Shown here piece after piece: positions 1-7,402 of a stretch of 64,000 bases of DNA. Origin of the DNA: Paraconexibacter antarcticus. Its GTDB lineage: Bacteria > Actinomycetota > Thermoleophilia > Solirubrobacterales > Solirubrobacteraceae. Below the pieces are notes generated by a model. It was not told where the DNA came from, made no database searches, and worked only from the letters and a program-made list of their open reading frames with translations. The DNA lies in NCBI RefSeq assembly GCF_024220175.1, contig NZ_CP098502.1, positions 2,852,001-2,916,000 on the forward strand. Direction: 5' to 3'. Each line of letters starts with the position of its first letter. The first letter of the stretch is position 1. A program made the translations under genes and the position numbers.

Positions 1-483
1 GTGACCCACGACTACAAGCGCTTCGGGACCTCAAGCCTCTACGCCGCGCTGGACGTGAGAAGCGGGCAGGTCATCAGCGCACTGCACCAGCGCCACCGCG
101 CCGTCGAGTTCAAGAAGTTCCTTCAGCGCATCGACAAGGCCGTCCCGGCCGACCTGGACGTGCACCTGGTCCTCGACAACAGCAGCACGCACAAGACCCC
201 GGCAATCCAGCGCTGGCTCAAAGCGCACCCCCGGTTCGTGCTGCACTTCACCCCGACCAGCAGCAGCTGGATCAACCTCGTCGAGCGCTGGTTTGCCGAG
301 CTGACCCGCAAGCTGCTGCAGCGCTCAGCTCATCGCTCAGTTCGCAAGCTGAACATGGACATCACCAACTGGGTCGCGACCTGGAACGAGGACCCCAAAC
401 CGTTCACCTGGACCAAGAGCAGCGACGAGATCCTCGAATCCATCGCCATCCGCTGCAACGAAACTAACCGATCAGAACACTAG
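1..483 (+). CDS. IS630-family transposase, C-terminal part (cut by window edge)
   Basis: This is the C-terminal catalytic part of a DDE transposase that moves an IS630-type insertion sequence. Residues 57-64 read LVLDNSST, the second catalytic Asp region, and residues 92-97 (NLVERW) carry the final Glu; both are typical of the family. The 160 residues are roughly half of a full IS630 transposase, so the N-terminal domain and first catalytic Asp must lie left of the window, unless the element is truncated there. The GTG at position 1 is therefore probably an internal codon. The protein ends in SEH followed by TAG, and that stop lies inside a CTAG that also begins a copy of the panB tail, so the stop is at or very near the element's right end. 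Confidence 0.85.
   Translation: MTHDYKRFGTSSLYAALDVRSGQVISALHQRHRAVEFKKFLQRIDKAVPADLDVHLVLDNSSTHKTPAIQRWLKAHPRFVLHFTPTSSSWINLVERWFAELTRKLLQRSAHRSVRKLNMDITNWVATWNEDPKPFTWTKSSDEILESIAIRCNETNRSEH
1..483 (+). mobile_element. Right end of an IS630-family insertion sequence
   Basis: The transposase end and the CTAG at 480-483 mark the right boundary. IS630 elements insert at TA dinucleotides, often within CTAG, which fits this junction with the panB-derived sequence that follows. The left end and its inverted repeat are outside the window, so completeness cannot be judged. Confidence 0.65.
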
Positions 484-614
484 ACGGGAGCACCCTCGAC
501 GCCGGTGTCGCCGAAGACCGCCCGGAACTCCGCTCGGAGTCCGGGCCGGGTACCTGGGCGCTAGACGGGAGCACCCTCGACGCCGGTGTCGCCGAAGACC
601 GCCCGGAACTCCGC
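480..614. repeat. 54-bp direct repeat of the panB 3' end flanking 27 bp
   Basis: Bases 480-533 and 561-614 are identical over about 54 bp, starting at CTAGACGGGAGC, with a period of 81 bp. The copy at 561-614 is the real panB terminus (last 17 codons and stop). The copy at 480-533 is a detached duplicate lying directly against the IS630 right end. IS630 transposition alone duplicates only TA, so the longer duplication needs slippage, recombination or an older tandem repeat. Confidence 0.9.
520..546 (-). terminator. Hairpin just downstream of panB
   Basis: Arms 520-532 (GCCCGGAACTCCG) and 535-546 (CGGAGTCCGGGC) pair with one bulged base around a 2-nt loop. It lies 15 bp past the panB stop, where a terminator is expected. 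No T-tract follows, so intrinsic termination is uncertain. One arm is part of the duplicated panB tail. Confidence 0.45.
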
Positions 615-1478
615 AAGCTCGGACACCTCGATCGCGTAGCCGTGCTCCGGACCGGGGTAGCGGTGCGTGCGCACGTCGTCCGCGTAGGCGGCGACGCCCG
701 CGGCCATCTCGTCGAGCAGATCCCCGTAGCGCTGGACGAACTTCGCGCCGCGGCCCTCGCGGATGCCGAGGAGGTCGTGGAAGACGAGCACCTGGCCGTC
801 GGTGGCCGGGCCGGCGCCGATGCCGATGACCGGGATCTCCATGCGGGGCATGATCGCCTCGGTGACCGCGGACGGGATGGCCTCGAAGACGATCGAGAAG
901 CAGCCGGCCTCCTGGAGGGCGATGGCCTCGCGGGCGATCTTCACGGCGTCGCCGGCGCTCTTGCCCTGCGCCTTGTACCCGCCGAGCGCGGTCGCCGTCT
1001 GCGGGGTCAGGCCGACGTGGCCCATGACCGGGATGCCCGCCTTGACGATGGCGCGGGCGCGCGTGACCGACGTCTCGCCGCCGCCTTCGAGCTTCACCGC
1101 GTCGCAGCCGGCCTCTTTGACGAAGCGGAAGGCGGTCTGGACGGCCTGCTCGTCCGACACCTCGTAGCTGCCGAAGGGCAGGTCGCCGACGAGGAACGGC
1201 GTCTGCAGACCGCGGCGGGTCGCCCGGGCGAGCACGAGGAGCTCGTCGAGCGTCACGGCGACGGTCGACTCGTACCCGAGGACGGTCATCGCCCCGGAGT
1301 CGCCGACGAGGACGAGGTCGACGCCGGCCCGGTCCGCGGCGCGGGCGCTCGGGTAGTCGTAGGCGGTGACCATGACGATCGGCTCGCCGAGGCGCTGCTT
1401 CTCGAGCAGGCTGGGGAGCGTCACCGGCAGGCGCGAGGCGTCCTGCGGCAGCTGCATGTGGGCGGGCATGGCGGACAT
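561..1478 (-). CDS. panB: 3-methyl-2-oxobutanoate hydroxymethyltransferase PanB
   Basis: PanB transfers a hydroxymethyl group from 5,10-methylene-THF to alpha-ketoisovalerate to make ketopantoate, the first step of cytoplasmic pantothenate synthesis. The 305 residues are slightly longer than usual because of about 15 extra N-terminal residues. Visible family motifs are VGDSGAM (58-64, metal-binding Asp), GDLPFGSY (98-105), KLEGG (129-133), PVMGHVGLTPQ (150-160) and IGIGAGPATDGQVLV (218-232). The ATG at 1478 has a good AGGAG about 8 nt upstream, which decides against the longer upstream reading frame. It is the last gene of the DUF2520-panC-panD-panB operon, 31 bp after panD. Its final codons are duplicated next to an IS630 element. 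Confidence 0.96.
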   Translation of the reverse strand: MSAMPAHMQLPQDASRLPVTLPSLLEKQRLGEPIVMVTAYDYPSARAADRAGVDLVLVGDSGAMTVLGYESTVAVTLDELLVLARATRRGLQTPFLVGDLPFGSYEVSDEQAVQTAFRFVKEAGCDAVKLEGGGETSVTRARAIVKAGIPVMGHVGLTPQTATALGGYKAQGKSAGDAVKIAREAIALQEAGCFSIVFEAIPSAVTEAIMPRMEIPVIGIGAGPATDGQVLVFHDLLGIREGRGAKFVQRYGDLLDEMAAGVAAYADDVRTHRYPGPEHGYAIEVSELAEFRAVFGDTGVEGAPV

Positions 1479-1509
1479 CAGAAGGCTCCTGACGTGGGAG
1501 GGGTGAGCG

Positions 1510-1902
1510 CTAACGCGGCTCGGAGAGGAGGGTGGCCACCGCGTCGTCCACGGTGATGATGCGGTTCGTCTTCTTCTCGACGTGCACCACGCGGGGCTCG
1601 TACGTCTCCATGGCCTGCCGGTCGTACTGGCCGTAGGAGATGACGATGATCGTGTCGCCGTGGTGCACGAGGCGGGCGGCGGCACCGTTGACCTTCATGC
1701 AGCCCGAGCCGCGTTCGCCGGCGATCGTGTAGGTCTCGAAGCGCTGCCCGTTGTCGACGTCGACGATGGCGACCTGCTCGTGCTCGAGGATGTCCGCGGC
1801 CTCCAGGAGGTCGGGATCGATGGTGATCGACCCTACGTAGTGGAGGTCACAGTCGGTGACCGTCGCGCGGTGGATCTTGGACTTCAGCATCGTGCGCTGC
1901 AT
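1510..1902 (-). CDS. panD: Aspartate 1-decarboxylase PanD
   Basis: PanD decarboxylates L-aspartate to beta-alanine, the amine half of pantothenate. It is made as a proenzyme that cleaves itself before Ser to create a pyruvoyl cofactor. The 130 residues match the family length. The self-cleavage site is visible as YVGSITID, with Gly24-Ser25, and the [12 protein letters not shown] start matches the canonical N-terminus, supporting the ATG at 1902 over an internal ATG at 1890. The substrate-binding region [19 protein letters not shown] follows. It begins two bases after the panC stop, so the genes are almost certainly co-translated. Confidence 0.97.
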   Translation of the reverse strand: MQRTMLKSKIHRATVTDCDLHYVGSITIDPDLLEAADILEHEQVAIVDVDNGQRFETYTIAGERGSGCMKVNGAAARLVHHGDTIIVISYGQYDRQAMETYEPRVVHVEKKTNRIITVDDAVATLLSEPR

Positions 1903-1904
1903 GT

Positions 1905-2777
1905 TCAGCGTCTCCCGTTGGGGTTGGAACCGAGGATGGTGTTGTCGATGAGGCGGGTCGTCCCGACCGGGGCGGCGACGGCGACGAGCGTGCCGTCGGC
2001 GATCTCCGTCACGGGGGCGAGGGTCTGGGGGTCCACGAGCGCCAGGTACTCCGGCGTGACCCCGAGATCGGTCATGGCCGCCACGGCGGCGGCCTGAACG
2101 GTGGTGGCGTCGCGCTCGCCGGCGGCGAACGCGTGCTCGGCCGCGGCGAGGCCGGCGCGCAGCGCCAGGGCCTTCGTGCGGTCGGTGCCGCTCAGGTGCA
2201 CGTTGCGCGAGCTGCGCGCGAGGCCGTCGGGCTCGCGGACGGTCGGCACGGCCTCGATGCGCACGGGCAGGTCGAGGTCGGCGACGAGCTTGCGGATGAC
2301 GAGCACCTGCTGGGCGTCCTTCTGCCCGAAGTAGGCGACGTCCGGCTGCACCATGTTGAAGAGCTTCGTCACGACGGTCGTGACGCCGCTGAAGTGGCCG
2401 GGCCCGCGGTGGGCGCCCTCGAGCGACTCGACGAGCGGCCCCGAGAGCTGCACGCTCGTCGAGAAGCCGTCGGGGTAGACGGTCTCCGCGCGCGGGGCGA
2501 AGAGGAAGTCGGCGCCCGCCTCGGAGGCGACGCCGGCGTCGGCCTGCTCGTCGCGCGGGTAGGCGGCGAGGTCGGCCGCCGCGTCGAACTGCGTGGGGTT
2601 GACGAACAGGGAGACGACGACGAGCTCGCACTCCAGGCGGGCCTGCCGGATGAGCTGCAGGTGCCCGTCGTGGAGGGCGCCCATCGTCGGGACGAGGCCG
2701 ATGACCGCGTGCGGGGCCTGACGGCGCGCGGCGCGCACGGCGGTCCGCAGCTCGGGGACGGTCCGCAGCGTGCGCAT
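1905..2777 (-). CDS. panC: Pantothenate synthetase PanC
   Basis: PanC joins D-pantoate and beta-alanine using ATP, through a pantoyl-adenylate, to give pantothenate. The 290-residue protein has the nucleotidyltransferase signature [11 protein letters not shown] (30-40, HIGH-like HDGH), FVNPTQF, a GxKDAQQ segment (YFGQKDAQQ) and SRNVHLS, all typical of PanC. It lies 3 bp after the DUF2520 gene and 2 bp before panD, so the steps supplying pantoate and beta-alanine are genetically coupled to the ligation step. Confidence 0.97.
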   Translation of the reverse strand: MRTLRTVPELRTAVRAARRQAPHAVIGLVPTMGALHDGHLQLIRQARLECELVVVSLFVNPTQFDAAADLAAYPRDEQADAGVASEAGADFLFAPRAETVYPDGFSTSVQLSGPLVESLEGAHRGPGHFSGVTTVVTKLFNMVQPDVAYFGQKDAQQVLVIRKLVADLDLPVRIEAVPTVREPDGLARSSRNVHLSGTDRTKALALRAGLAAAEHAFAAGERDATTVQAAAVAAMTDLGVTPEYLALVDPQTLAPVTEIADGTLVAVAAPVGTTRLIDNTILGSNPNGRR

Positions 2778-2780
2778 CGC

Positions 2781-3530
2781 TCAGGCCACTCCGGCCGGGG
2801 TCGCGGCGGCGCGGGACGCGAGCGCCCGGGTGTGCCCGGCGAGGACGTCGAACAGGCCCAGGAGCTCCGGGGTGCGGTCGGCGATCGCCGCGCGATGGCG
2901 GGCGACGGTCCCCTCGTCGCCGCGGGCGATCGGGCCCGTCAGGGCACGCTCGGCGCCGGCGGCGCCCCAGTTCTCGACCGTCGCGCGGACGAGGGGGAGG
3001 AGGAGGTCGCGGGAGGCGCCGGTCGTGGCGAGCAGCTGCTCGGCGGCGTCCTCGAGGGTGACGAGGAAGTTCGAGGCGATCGCGGCGGCGGCGTGGTAGG
3101 CGGCGCGGTCCTGGTCGGCGATGTCGGCGGGGACCATCGCGAGGGCGGCGGCGAGGGCGTGGGCGGCGCTGCGCGCGCGCTCCGTCGTCCCCGCGGTGGC
3201 ACAGCCGCAGCCGCTGAAGGACGCCGTCCCGTGGGTCACCGTCATGAGCGGGTGCAGGCCGAACGCCTCGTGCGGGGCGAGCACGCCGAGGGGCGTGGCG
3301 CCGGAGGTGTGGCCGACCAGGCGCCCGTCGCGGGGGACGATCGCGGCCGCCGCCGCGGCGATCTGCGCGTCGGGCACGCAGAGGACGACGACGTCGTGGC
3401 CGGCACCGTCGTAGCCGCGGCCGTGGGGGCCGTCGACCGTCACGCCCGCAGCGCGGAGTGCCGCGCCGAGCGCGGTGCCGAGTCGGCCGGCGCCGACGAT
3501 GGCGCAGCCCGGGACAGTGGGGGCGGTCAT
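2781..3530 (-). CDS. Rossmann-fold DUF2520 protein, candidate ketopantoate reductase
   Basis: The 249-residue protein starts with an NAD(P)-binding Rossmann motif, GAGRLGTAL (13-21), followed by a C-terminal helical DUF2520-type domain (roughly 120-245). Seen directly: its start is the first ATG of the pantothenate operon and it ends 3 bp before panC. Known: DUF2520 proteins resemble 6-phosphogluconate-dehydrogenase-like reductases, the fold class that includes ketopantoate reductase. Inferred: since no panE is present in the operon, this gene may reduce ketopantoate to pantoate. An AGGAG lies about 12 nt before the ATG. The family assignment is firm; the reaction is not. Confidence 0.8.
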   Translation of the reverse strand: MTAPTVPGCAIVGAGRLGTALGAALRAAGVTVDGPHGRGYDGAGHDVVVLCVPDAQIAAAAAAIVPRDGRLVGHTSGATPLGVLAPHEAFGLHPLMTVTHGTASFSGCGCATAGTTERARSAAHALAAALAMVPADIADQDRAAYHAAAAIASNFLVTLEDAAEQLLATTGASRDLLLPLVRATVENWGAAGAERALTGPIARGDEGTVARHRAAIADRTPELLGLFDVLAGHTRALASRAAATPAGVA

Positions 3531-3633
3531 GGTTTCGGTCCAGCTCCTGAGCGGATGCCGGCGCGACGGGGAGTTCGGTGAGGCGGCAGGGGTTCGAGGT
3601 CCGGCCCGGTGAAGGTGACGGCCTCGTCACTGG

Positions 3634-3639
3634 AAGATA
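3634..3639 (-). promoter_or_regulatory. Candidate -10 element of the pan operon
   Basis: On the minus strand this reads TATCTT, the strongest -10 match in the 192-bp gap between the divergent genes. A TTGCGT lies 16 bp upstream. It would give a leader of about 97 nt before the DUF2520 ATG. Confidence 0.4.
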
Positions 3640-3710
3640 CTCCGCCCCGGGCCGAACGCAACACCTCGTTCGGGGGGATGTGTCCGGCGGAACGGGGGAG
3701 GTTTCGCGGG

Positions 3711-3716
3711 TACGCT
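3711..3716 (+). promoter_or_regulatory. -10 element, leaderless start of the UDG gene
   Basis: TACGCT is followed by 6 nt and then GTG at 3723, so transcription should begin at or next to the start codon. This decides the start: longer frames upstream would include the promoter itself. Confidence 0.55.
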
Positions 3717-3722
3717 GCGACG

Positions 3723-4412
3723 GTGTCCGCGACGACCCCTGCCGCGCGTGAGCCGGCGCTCGAGGCGCTCCGCGCGCGGGTGTCCGCCTGCACGCGCTGC
3801 CCGGAGCTCGTCCGGGCCCGCACCCAGGTCGTGTTCGGCAGCGGGCCGGCGGACGCCGACCTCGTCTTCGTCGGCGAGGCGCCCGGCGCCGCCGAGGACC
3901 GCGAGGGCGATCCCCTGACCGGGGCCGCAGGGGCGCTCCTCGACGAGCTGCTCGCCGGGATCGGACGGTCGCGGGCCGACGTGGCGATCGTGACGATCGT
4001 CCGTTGCCGGCCGCCCGAGAACCGCAGCCCGCAGCGCGCGGAGATCGAGCGCTGTCGCGAGTACCTCGACGAGCAGCTCGCGCTGCTGGCCCCGGTCGTC
4101 GTCTGCCCGCTCGGGACCTTCGCGACGCGGGCCCTCCGCGGGGACCGCACGGCGGTCACGGCGGTCCGGGGGGTGGCAGAGGTCCGGACCCTCGGCACCC
4201 GGGCGGTCCGTCTGCTCCCGTTGCTGCACCCGGCGGCGGCGCTCTACACGCCGGAGACGGTCGCGCAGCTGCGGGAGGACGTGGCGGGCATCCCGGCGCT
4301 GCTGGCGCTCGGCGCGCCGGAGCGGCCGGCGGGGGCGGGGGCCGAATCCGAGACCGGAGCCGAACCCAAGCCCGAGGCCGACCCCGGCCACGAGCAGCTC
4401 GGCCTGTTCTGA
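3723..4412 (+). CDS. Family 4 uracil-DNA glycosylase (4Fe-4S) with C-terminal clamp motif
   Basis: This enzyme removes uracil from DNA to start base-excision repair. The 229-residue protein has the family 4 glycosylase motif GEAPGAAED (51-59) with a downstream GAAG, the second active-site motif LLHPAAAL, and four likely 4Fe-4S ligands: C23 and C26 (CTRC), C95 and C111. The 16-residue gap between the last two equals that in characterised family 4 enzymes. After a Glu/Pro-rich linker the protein ends in EQLGLF, whose QLGLF matches the bacterial beta-clamp-binding consensus. The start is set by the leaderless -10 element. It converges on the MYG1 gene with one base between the stop codons. Confidence 0.92.
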   Translation: MSATTPAAREPALEALRARVSACTRCPELVRARTQVVFGSGPADADLVFVGEAPGAAEDREGDPLTGAAGALLDELLAGIGRSRADVAIVTIVRCRPPENRSPQRAEIERCREYLDEQLALLAPVVVCPLGTFATRALRGDRTAVTAVRGVAEVRTLGTRAVRLLPLLHPAAALYTPETVAQLREDVAGIPALLALGAPERPAGAGAESETGAEPKPEADPGHEQLGLF

Positions 4413-4413
4413 G

Positions 4414-5298
4414 TCAGGCGGGGCCGGTCAGCGCCAGGCGGGCGAGGGCGAGGATGCCCTCCCGGGAGCCGGCGGAGGCGTAGAAGCGGGAGGTGTGGGC
4501 GAACACGGCGTCGGGGACGCCGGTGACCTCCGCGAGCTCGTCGCCGGTGAGGCCGGCCCACGCGGCGGGCAGGTCGCGGCGGTTGTCGAACGCGCCGAGC
4601 GCCTCGGGCACCGCCTGGATCCCCCAGCCGTCGGACTTCGGGTAGATGACGTACAGCGCCTCGGGCGCGCCGGTGATGACGGCCTCGCGCCACGGCATGT
4701 TGCGGTCGAGCTCGACGATCCGCGGGTCCTCGGCGCGGGCGAGGGCGGCGTCGACGAGCGCCCGGGCCCGGGCGTACGCGGCGGCCCCGGCGAGCTCACG
4801 CTCGAGGATCCCCGTCGCGAACGCGACGGCCTCGGCGAAGCGGGCGTCCTCCTGCTCGGGGGTGAGCGCCTCGTCCCACACCGGGTTCATCGCGGCGATC
4901 AGGCCGCTGACCGCCATCGGCCGGACCCCCTCGACGAGCGACTCGGAGATCGTCTGGCCGGTGTCGTTCGCATCGACCCCCTGGACGAGGCGCTCGTCGA
5001 TCGAGGCCGCCGCCTCCGCGCTCCCGGCGAGCTGCGCACCGAACTCGCGCCACACGAGGCCGAAGCTCGCGAAGCGGATGCCGTTCGGGCGGGCGCCCGC
5101 GCCACCGCGCTGGTGGTGGTCGTAGTCGCCGGTGGCCGGATCCGAGCGGCCGCCGACGTCGACGCGGACGTCGGCCGCCGCCTGCGCGGCCTCGTCGCGC
5201 GTGCGGACGACCTGGACGGGCCCGGCGGCGAGGCCGAGGACGGCGAGCGCGAAGACGTCGTCGGCGTGGAAGTTCCCGGGGTGCGTGGCGACCTTCAT
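4414..5298 (-). CDS. MYG1-family protein (DHH-like phosphoesterase/nuclease fold)
   Basis: MYG1 (UPF0160) proteins belong to the DHH phosphoesterase-related group; eukaryotic MYG1 acts as an RNA exonuclease, but the bacterial role is not established. The 294-residue protein has the signature start THPGNFHADDV (5-15), with His6, His11, Asp13 and Asp14 as probable metal ligands, the DYDHHQRGG motif, GVDANDTG, and a C-terminal IQAVPEALGAFDNRRDLP region typical of the family. I chose the ATG at 5298 over an upstream in-frame TTG because it starts right before the conserved motif and has an AGG about 10 nt upstream. It converges with the uracil-DNA glycosylase gene. Confidence 0.88.
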   Translation of the reverse strand: MKVATHPGNFHADDVFALAVLGLAAGPVQVVRTRDEAAQAAADVRVDVGGRSDPATGDYDHHQRGGAGARPNGIRFASFGLVWREFGAQLAGSAEAAASIDERLVQGVDANDTGQTISESLVEGVRPMAVSGLIAAMNPVWDEALTPEQEDARFAEAVAFATGILERELAGAAAYARARALVDAALARAEDPRIVELDRNMPWREAVITGAPEALYVIYPKSDGWGIQAVPEALGAFDNRRDLPAAWAGLTGDELAEVTGVPDAVFAHTSRFYASAGSREGILALARLALTGPA

Positions 5299-5308
5299 GC
5301 GCCGCAAC

Positions 5309-6250
5309 CTACCGGCGGGATGCGTCCGGGCCGGTCCCGCCGGCGGCGGCGCCGTCCGCGTGATTCGCCCGCGCCGCGCGCAGTGCCCGCAGCTGGCTGA
5401 GCTCGCGGCGGGCGTCGCGGCGCAGGAGCAGGCGCGCGCCCGCCCGCGTCGCGAACGTCAGGCCCTGCGCGGCGTCGTCGAGGAGCAGGGCGCGACGCCC
5501 GAGCCGGGCCCGGACGACCTCGCGGCGGCGCTCGGCCTGCAGGAGCGTCGCGCCGCCGAGGGCCGGGCCGGTGCTGTGGCCGCCCGTGTGGGTGACGGCG
5601 AGCCCCGGGTGCAGCAGGGTCGGGCGGCCGCTGTCGGCGGCGCGCAGGCAGAGGTCGAGGTCCTCGTAGAAGAGCCAGGCGTCCGGGTCGAAGGGCCCGA
5701 GCTCGCGGAGGGTCGCGGTGCGCGCGGCGACGCAGGCGGCGATCGCCCAGCCGACCTCGACCGGCTCGGTGCCCTGGGCGCGCCACGGGTCGGCGTGCTC
5801 GCGCAGCGGGCCGGGCAGCACCGCGGGATGGACGAGAGCGGGCAGGAGCTCACGGAGCGTCCCGGGGCGCGGATGGGCCGATCGCTGCACGGCGCCGTCC
5901 CCACCGACGAGCCGGGGGACGTGCAGCGCGTCCCGCTCACGCGCTGCCGCGGCCAGCGCCTGCAGCGCCCCGTCGTGGACGATGACGTCGGGGTTCACGA
6001 GCACGGTGACGCCCGCGCTCGCGAGGGCGACGCCGTCGTCGTTCGCCGCGCCGAAGCCCGGGTTGTCCGGGCGGCGCACGACCTGGGCCCCCGCCGCCTC
6101 CGCGACCCGCGCGCCCTCGTCCGACCGCGAGCCGCTGTCGACGACGATGAGCTCCGCCTCGGGGGCGTGGCGGGCGAGCGACTCGACGAGCAGCCGCAGC
6201 TCCGCCGCGGAGTCGTGGAGCACGACCACGACCGAGAAGGGCGGCGTCAC
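5309..6250 (-). CDS. Family 2 glycosyltransferase
   Basis: This is a GT-A fold transferase, probably cytoplasmic or membrane-associated, that adds a sugar from a nucleotide sugar to a lipid-linked glycan. The 313 residues contain VVVVLHDSA near the N-terminus, the nucleotide-binding VVDSGSRSDEG, the DNPGFGAANDDG segment typical of rhamnosyltransferase-like GT2 proteins, VNPDV as the DxD-equivalent, and FYEDLDLCLRA with the catalytic acidic residues. The GTG start overlaps the stop of the upstream glycosyltransferase by 4 bp. The sugar and acceptor cannot be read from the sequence. This gene starts the polysaccharide island. Confidence 0.88.
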   Translation of the reverse strand: MTPPFSVVVVLHDSAAELRLLVESLARHAPEAELIVVDSGSRSDEGARVAEAAGAQVVRRPDNPGFGAANDDGVALASAGVTVLVNPDVIVHDGALQALAAAARERDALHVPRLVGGDGAVQRSAHPRPGTLRELLPALVHPAVLPGPLREHADPWRAQGTEPVEVGWAIAACVAARTATLRELGPFDPDAWLFYEDLDLCLRAADSGRPTLLHPGLAVTHTGGHSTGPALGGATLLQAERRREVVRARLGRRALLLDDAAQGLTFATRAGARLLLRRDARRELSQLRALRAARANHADGAAAGGTGPDASRR

Positions 6251-7320
6251 GAGCGCGCCGCCCGCGTCAGGACCTCGGTGAGGGCGGCGGCCGAGGCCTC
6301 CCAGCTCAGCGGGGCGATCGCCGCCCGCCCGGCCGTCGCGAGGCGCGTGCGCAGGGCCGCGTCACCACCGACCTCGAGCAGCGCCGCGGCGAGCGCGTCC
6401 GCGTCCCCCGGCGGCACACGCAGCGCGCCCGCCCCGATCGTCGCGCGGAAGACCGGCAGGTCCGACACGATCGCCGGGGTCCCGTGCGCGGCGGCCTCCA
6501 GCGGCGGCAGGCCGAAGCCCTCCAGGTACGAGGGCAGGACGACGGCGAGCGCGGCGCCGTAGAGCGCGTGGAGGGTGGCGTCGTCCACCCGGCCGAGGTG
6601 GTGCACCCCGGGGCCGTGCAGCCGCGGTGCCTCGCGCCCCTCGCCCGCCACCACGAGGCCCGCGTCGAGCCCGCGGGCCCGCGCGGCCGCGTACGCGTCG
6701 GCCAGGACGCCCGGCGCCTTCCGCGGCTCCAGCGCGCCGACGTAGAGGAGGAAGCGCGGCGGCAGGCCGGGCGGGAGCGGCGCGGGCGGGCCGGCGGGCG
6801 CCGGGTCGACGCCGGGCGCGATGACCCGGACCCTCGGCGCGAGGTCGGGACGGCGGGCGCGCACCTCCCCGGCGACGGCGTCCGACACGCAGACGATCGC
6901 GGCCGCCCGCCCGAGCAGCCGGTCGATCCGCATCGCGCGGTGCCACAGCCGCTCGTAGGGGGTGAAGTCACCCGGGCGCTGCACGAACGAGAGGTCGTGG
7001 ACGGTGAGGACGAGCGGGACGCCCGCGCCGACCGCGACCGGGGCGGGGGCCGGCAGCCAGACGACGTCCGCGCCGCCCGCGAGACGCTCGAGGCGGGGAC
7101 GCCCGGTCGTCGCGGCGAGGCCGAAGAGGACGCGTGAGGAGCGGGGCGACGGACGCTCCTCGACCCCCGCGGGCGGTGTGCCCGCGAACGCCGAACCACG
7201 GGGCAGGACCGCCGCCCAGGTGGTGCCGGGCAGGCCCGCGGCGGCCTGCAGCGTCCGCTCCAGGTAGCGCGCCACCCCGCGGCCCGACCCCGCGGCGCGC
7301 GCGTCGACGGCGACCCTCAC
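6247..7320 (-). CDS. GT4-family glycosyltransferase (GT-B fold)
   Basis: A 357-residue retaining glycosyltransferase of the GT1/GT4 group. Visible features are the N-terminal MRVAVDARAAGSGRGVARY nucleotide-sugar loop, VLTVHDLSFVQRP, IVCVSDAVAGEV before the inter-domain linker, YVGALEPRKAP at the start of the second domain, and the signature PSYLEGFGLPPLEAAAHGTPAI with the E-x7-E motif that holds the donor sugar phosphate. It starts at GTG 7320 and is co-translated with the downstream GT2 gene through a GTGA overlap. Together they probably extend one lipid-linked glycan; mannose is a common substrate for this branch but is not provable here. Confidence 0.9.
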   Translation of the reverse strand: MRVAVDARAAGSGRGVARYLERTLQAAAGLPGTTWAAVLPRGSAFAGTPPAGVEERPSPRSSRVLFGLAATTGRPRLERLAGGADVVWLPAPAPVAVGAGVPLVLTVHDLSFVQRPGDFTPYERLWHRAMRIDRLLGRAAAIVCVSDAVAGEVRARRPDLAPRVRVIAPGVDPAPAGPPAPLPPGLPPRFLLYVGALEPRKAPGVLADAYAAARARGLDAGLVVAGEGREAPRLHGPGVHHLGRVDDATLHALYGAALAVVLPSYLEGFGLPPLEAAAHGTPAIVSDLPVFRATIGAGALRVPPGDADALAAALLEVGGDAALRTRLATAGRAAIAPLSWEASAAALTEVLTRAARS

Positions 7321-7390
7321 CCCCCGAACCTACCGCCCGCCGCGGCGGCCGGGCGAACGCCCGGGCCACACGGATGTCCCGCCCGCCGCA

Positions 7391-7396
7391 TAGGAT
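7391..7396 (+). promoter_or_regulatory. -10 element, leaderless start of the next GT4 gene
   Basis: TAGGAT is followed by 6 nt and then ATG at 7403, so the predicted transcript starts at the ATG. It lies in the 82-bp gap between divergent glycosyltransferase genes. Confidence 0.55.
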
Positions 7397-7402
7397 CGCG
7401 CC

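Noticed and set aside
642..1556. Long plus-strand frame opposite panB
   Set aside because: It is an Arg/Gly/Asp-rich mirror of the panB codons, a typical high-GC antisense artefact. The same applies to most long frames opposite real genes in this window.
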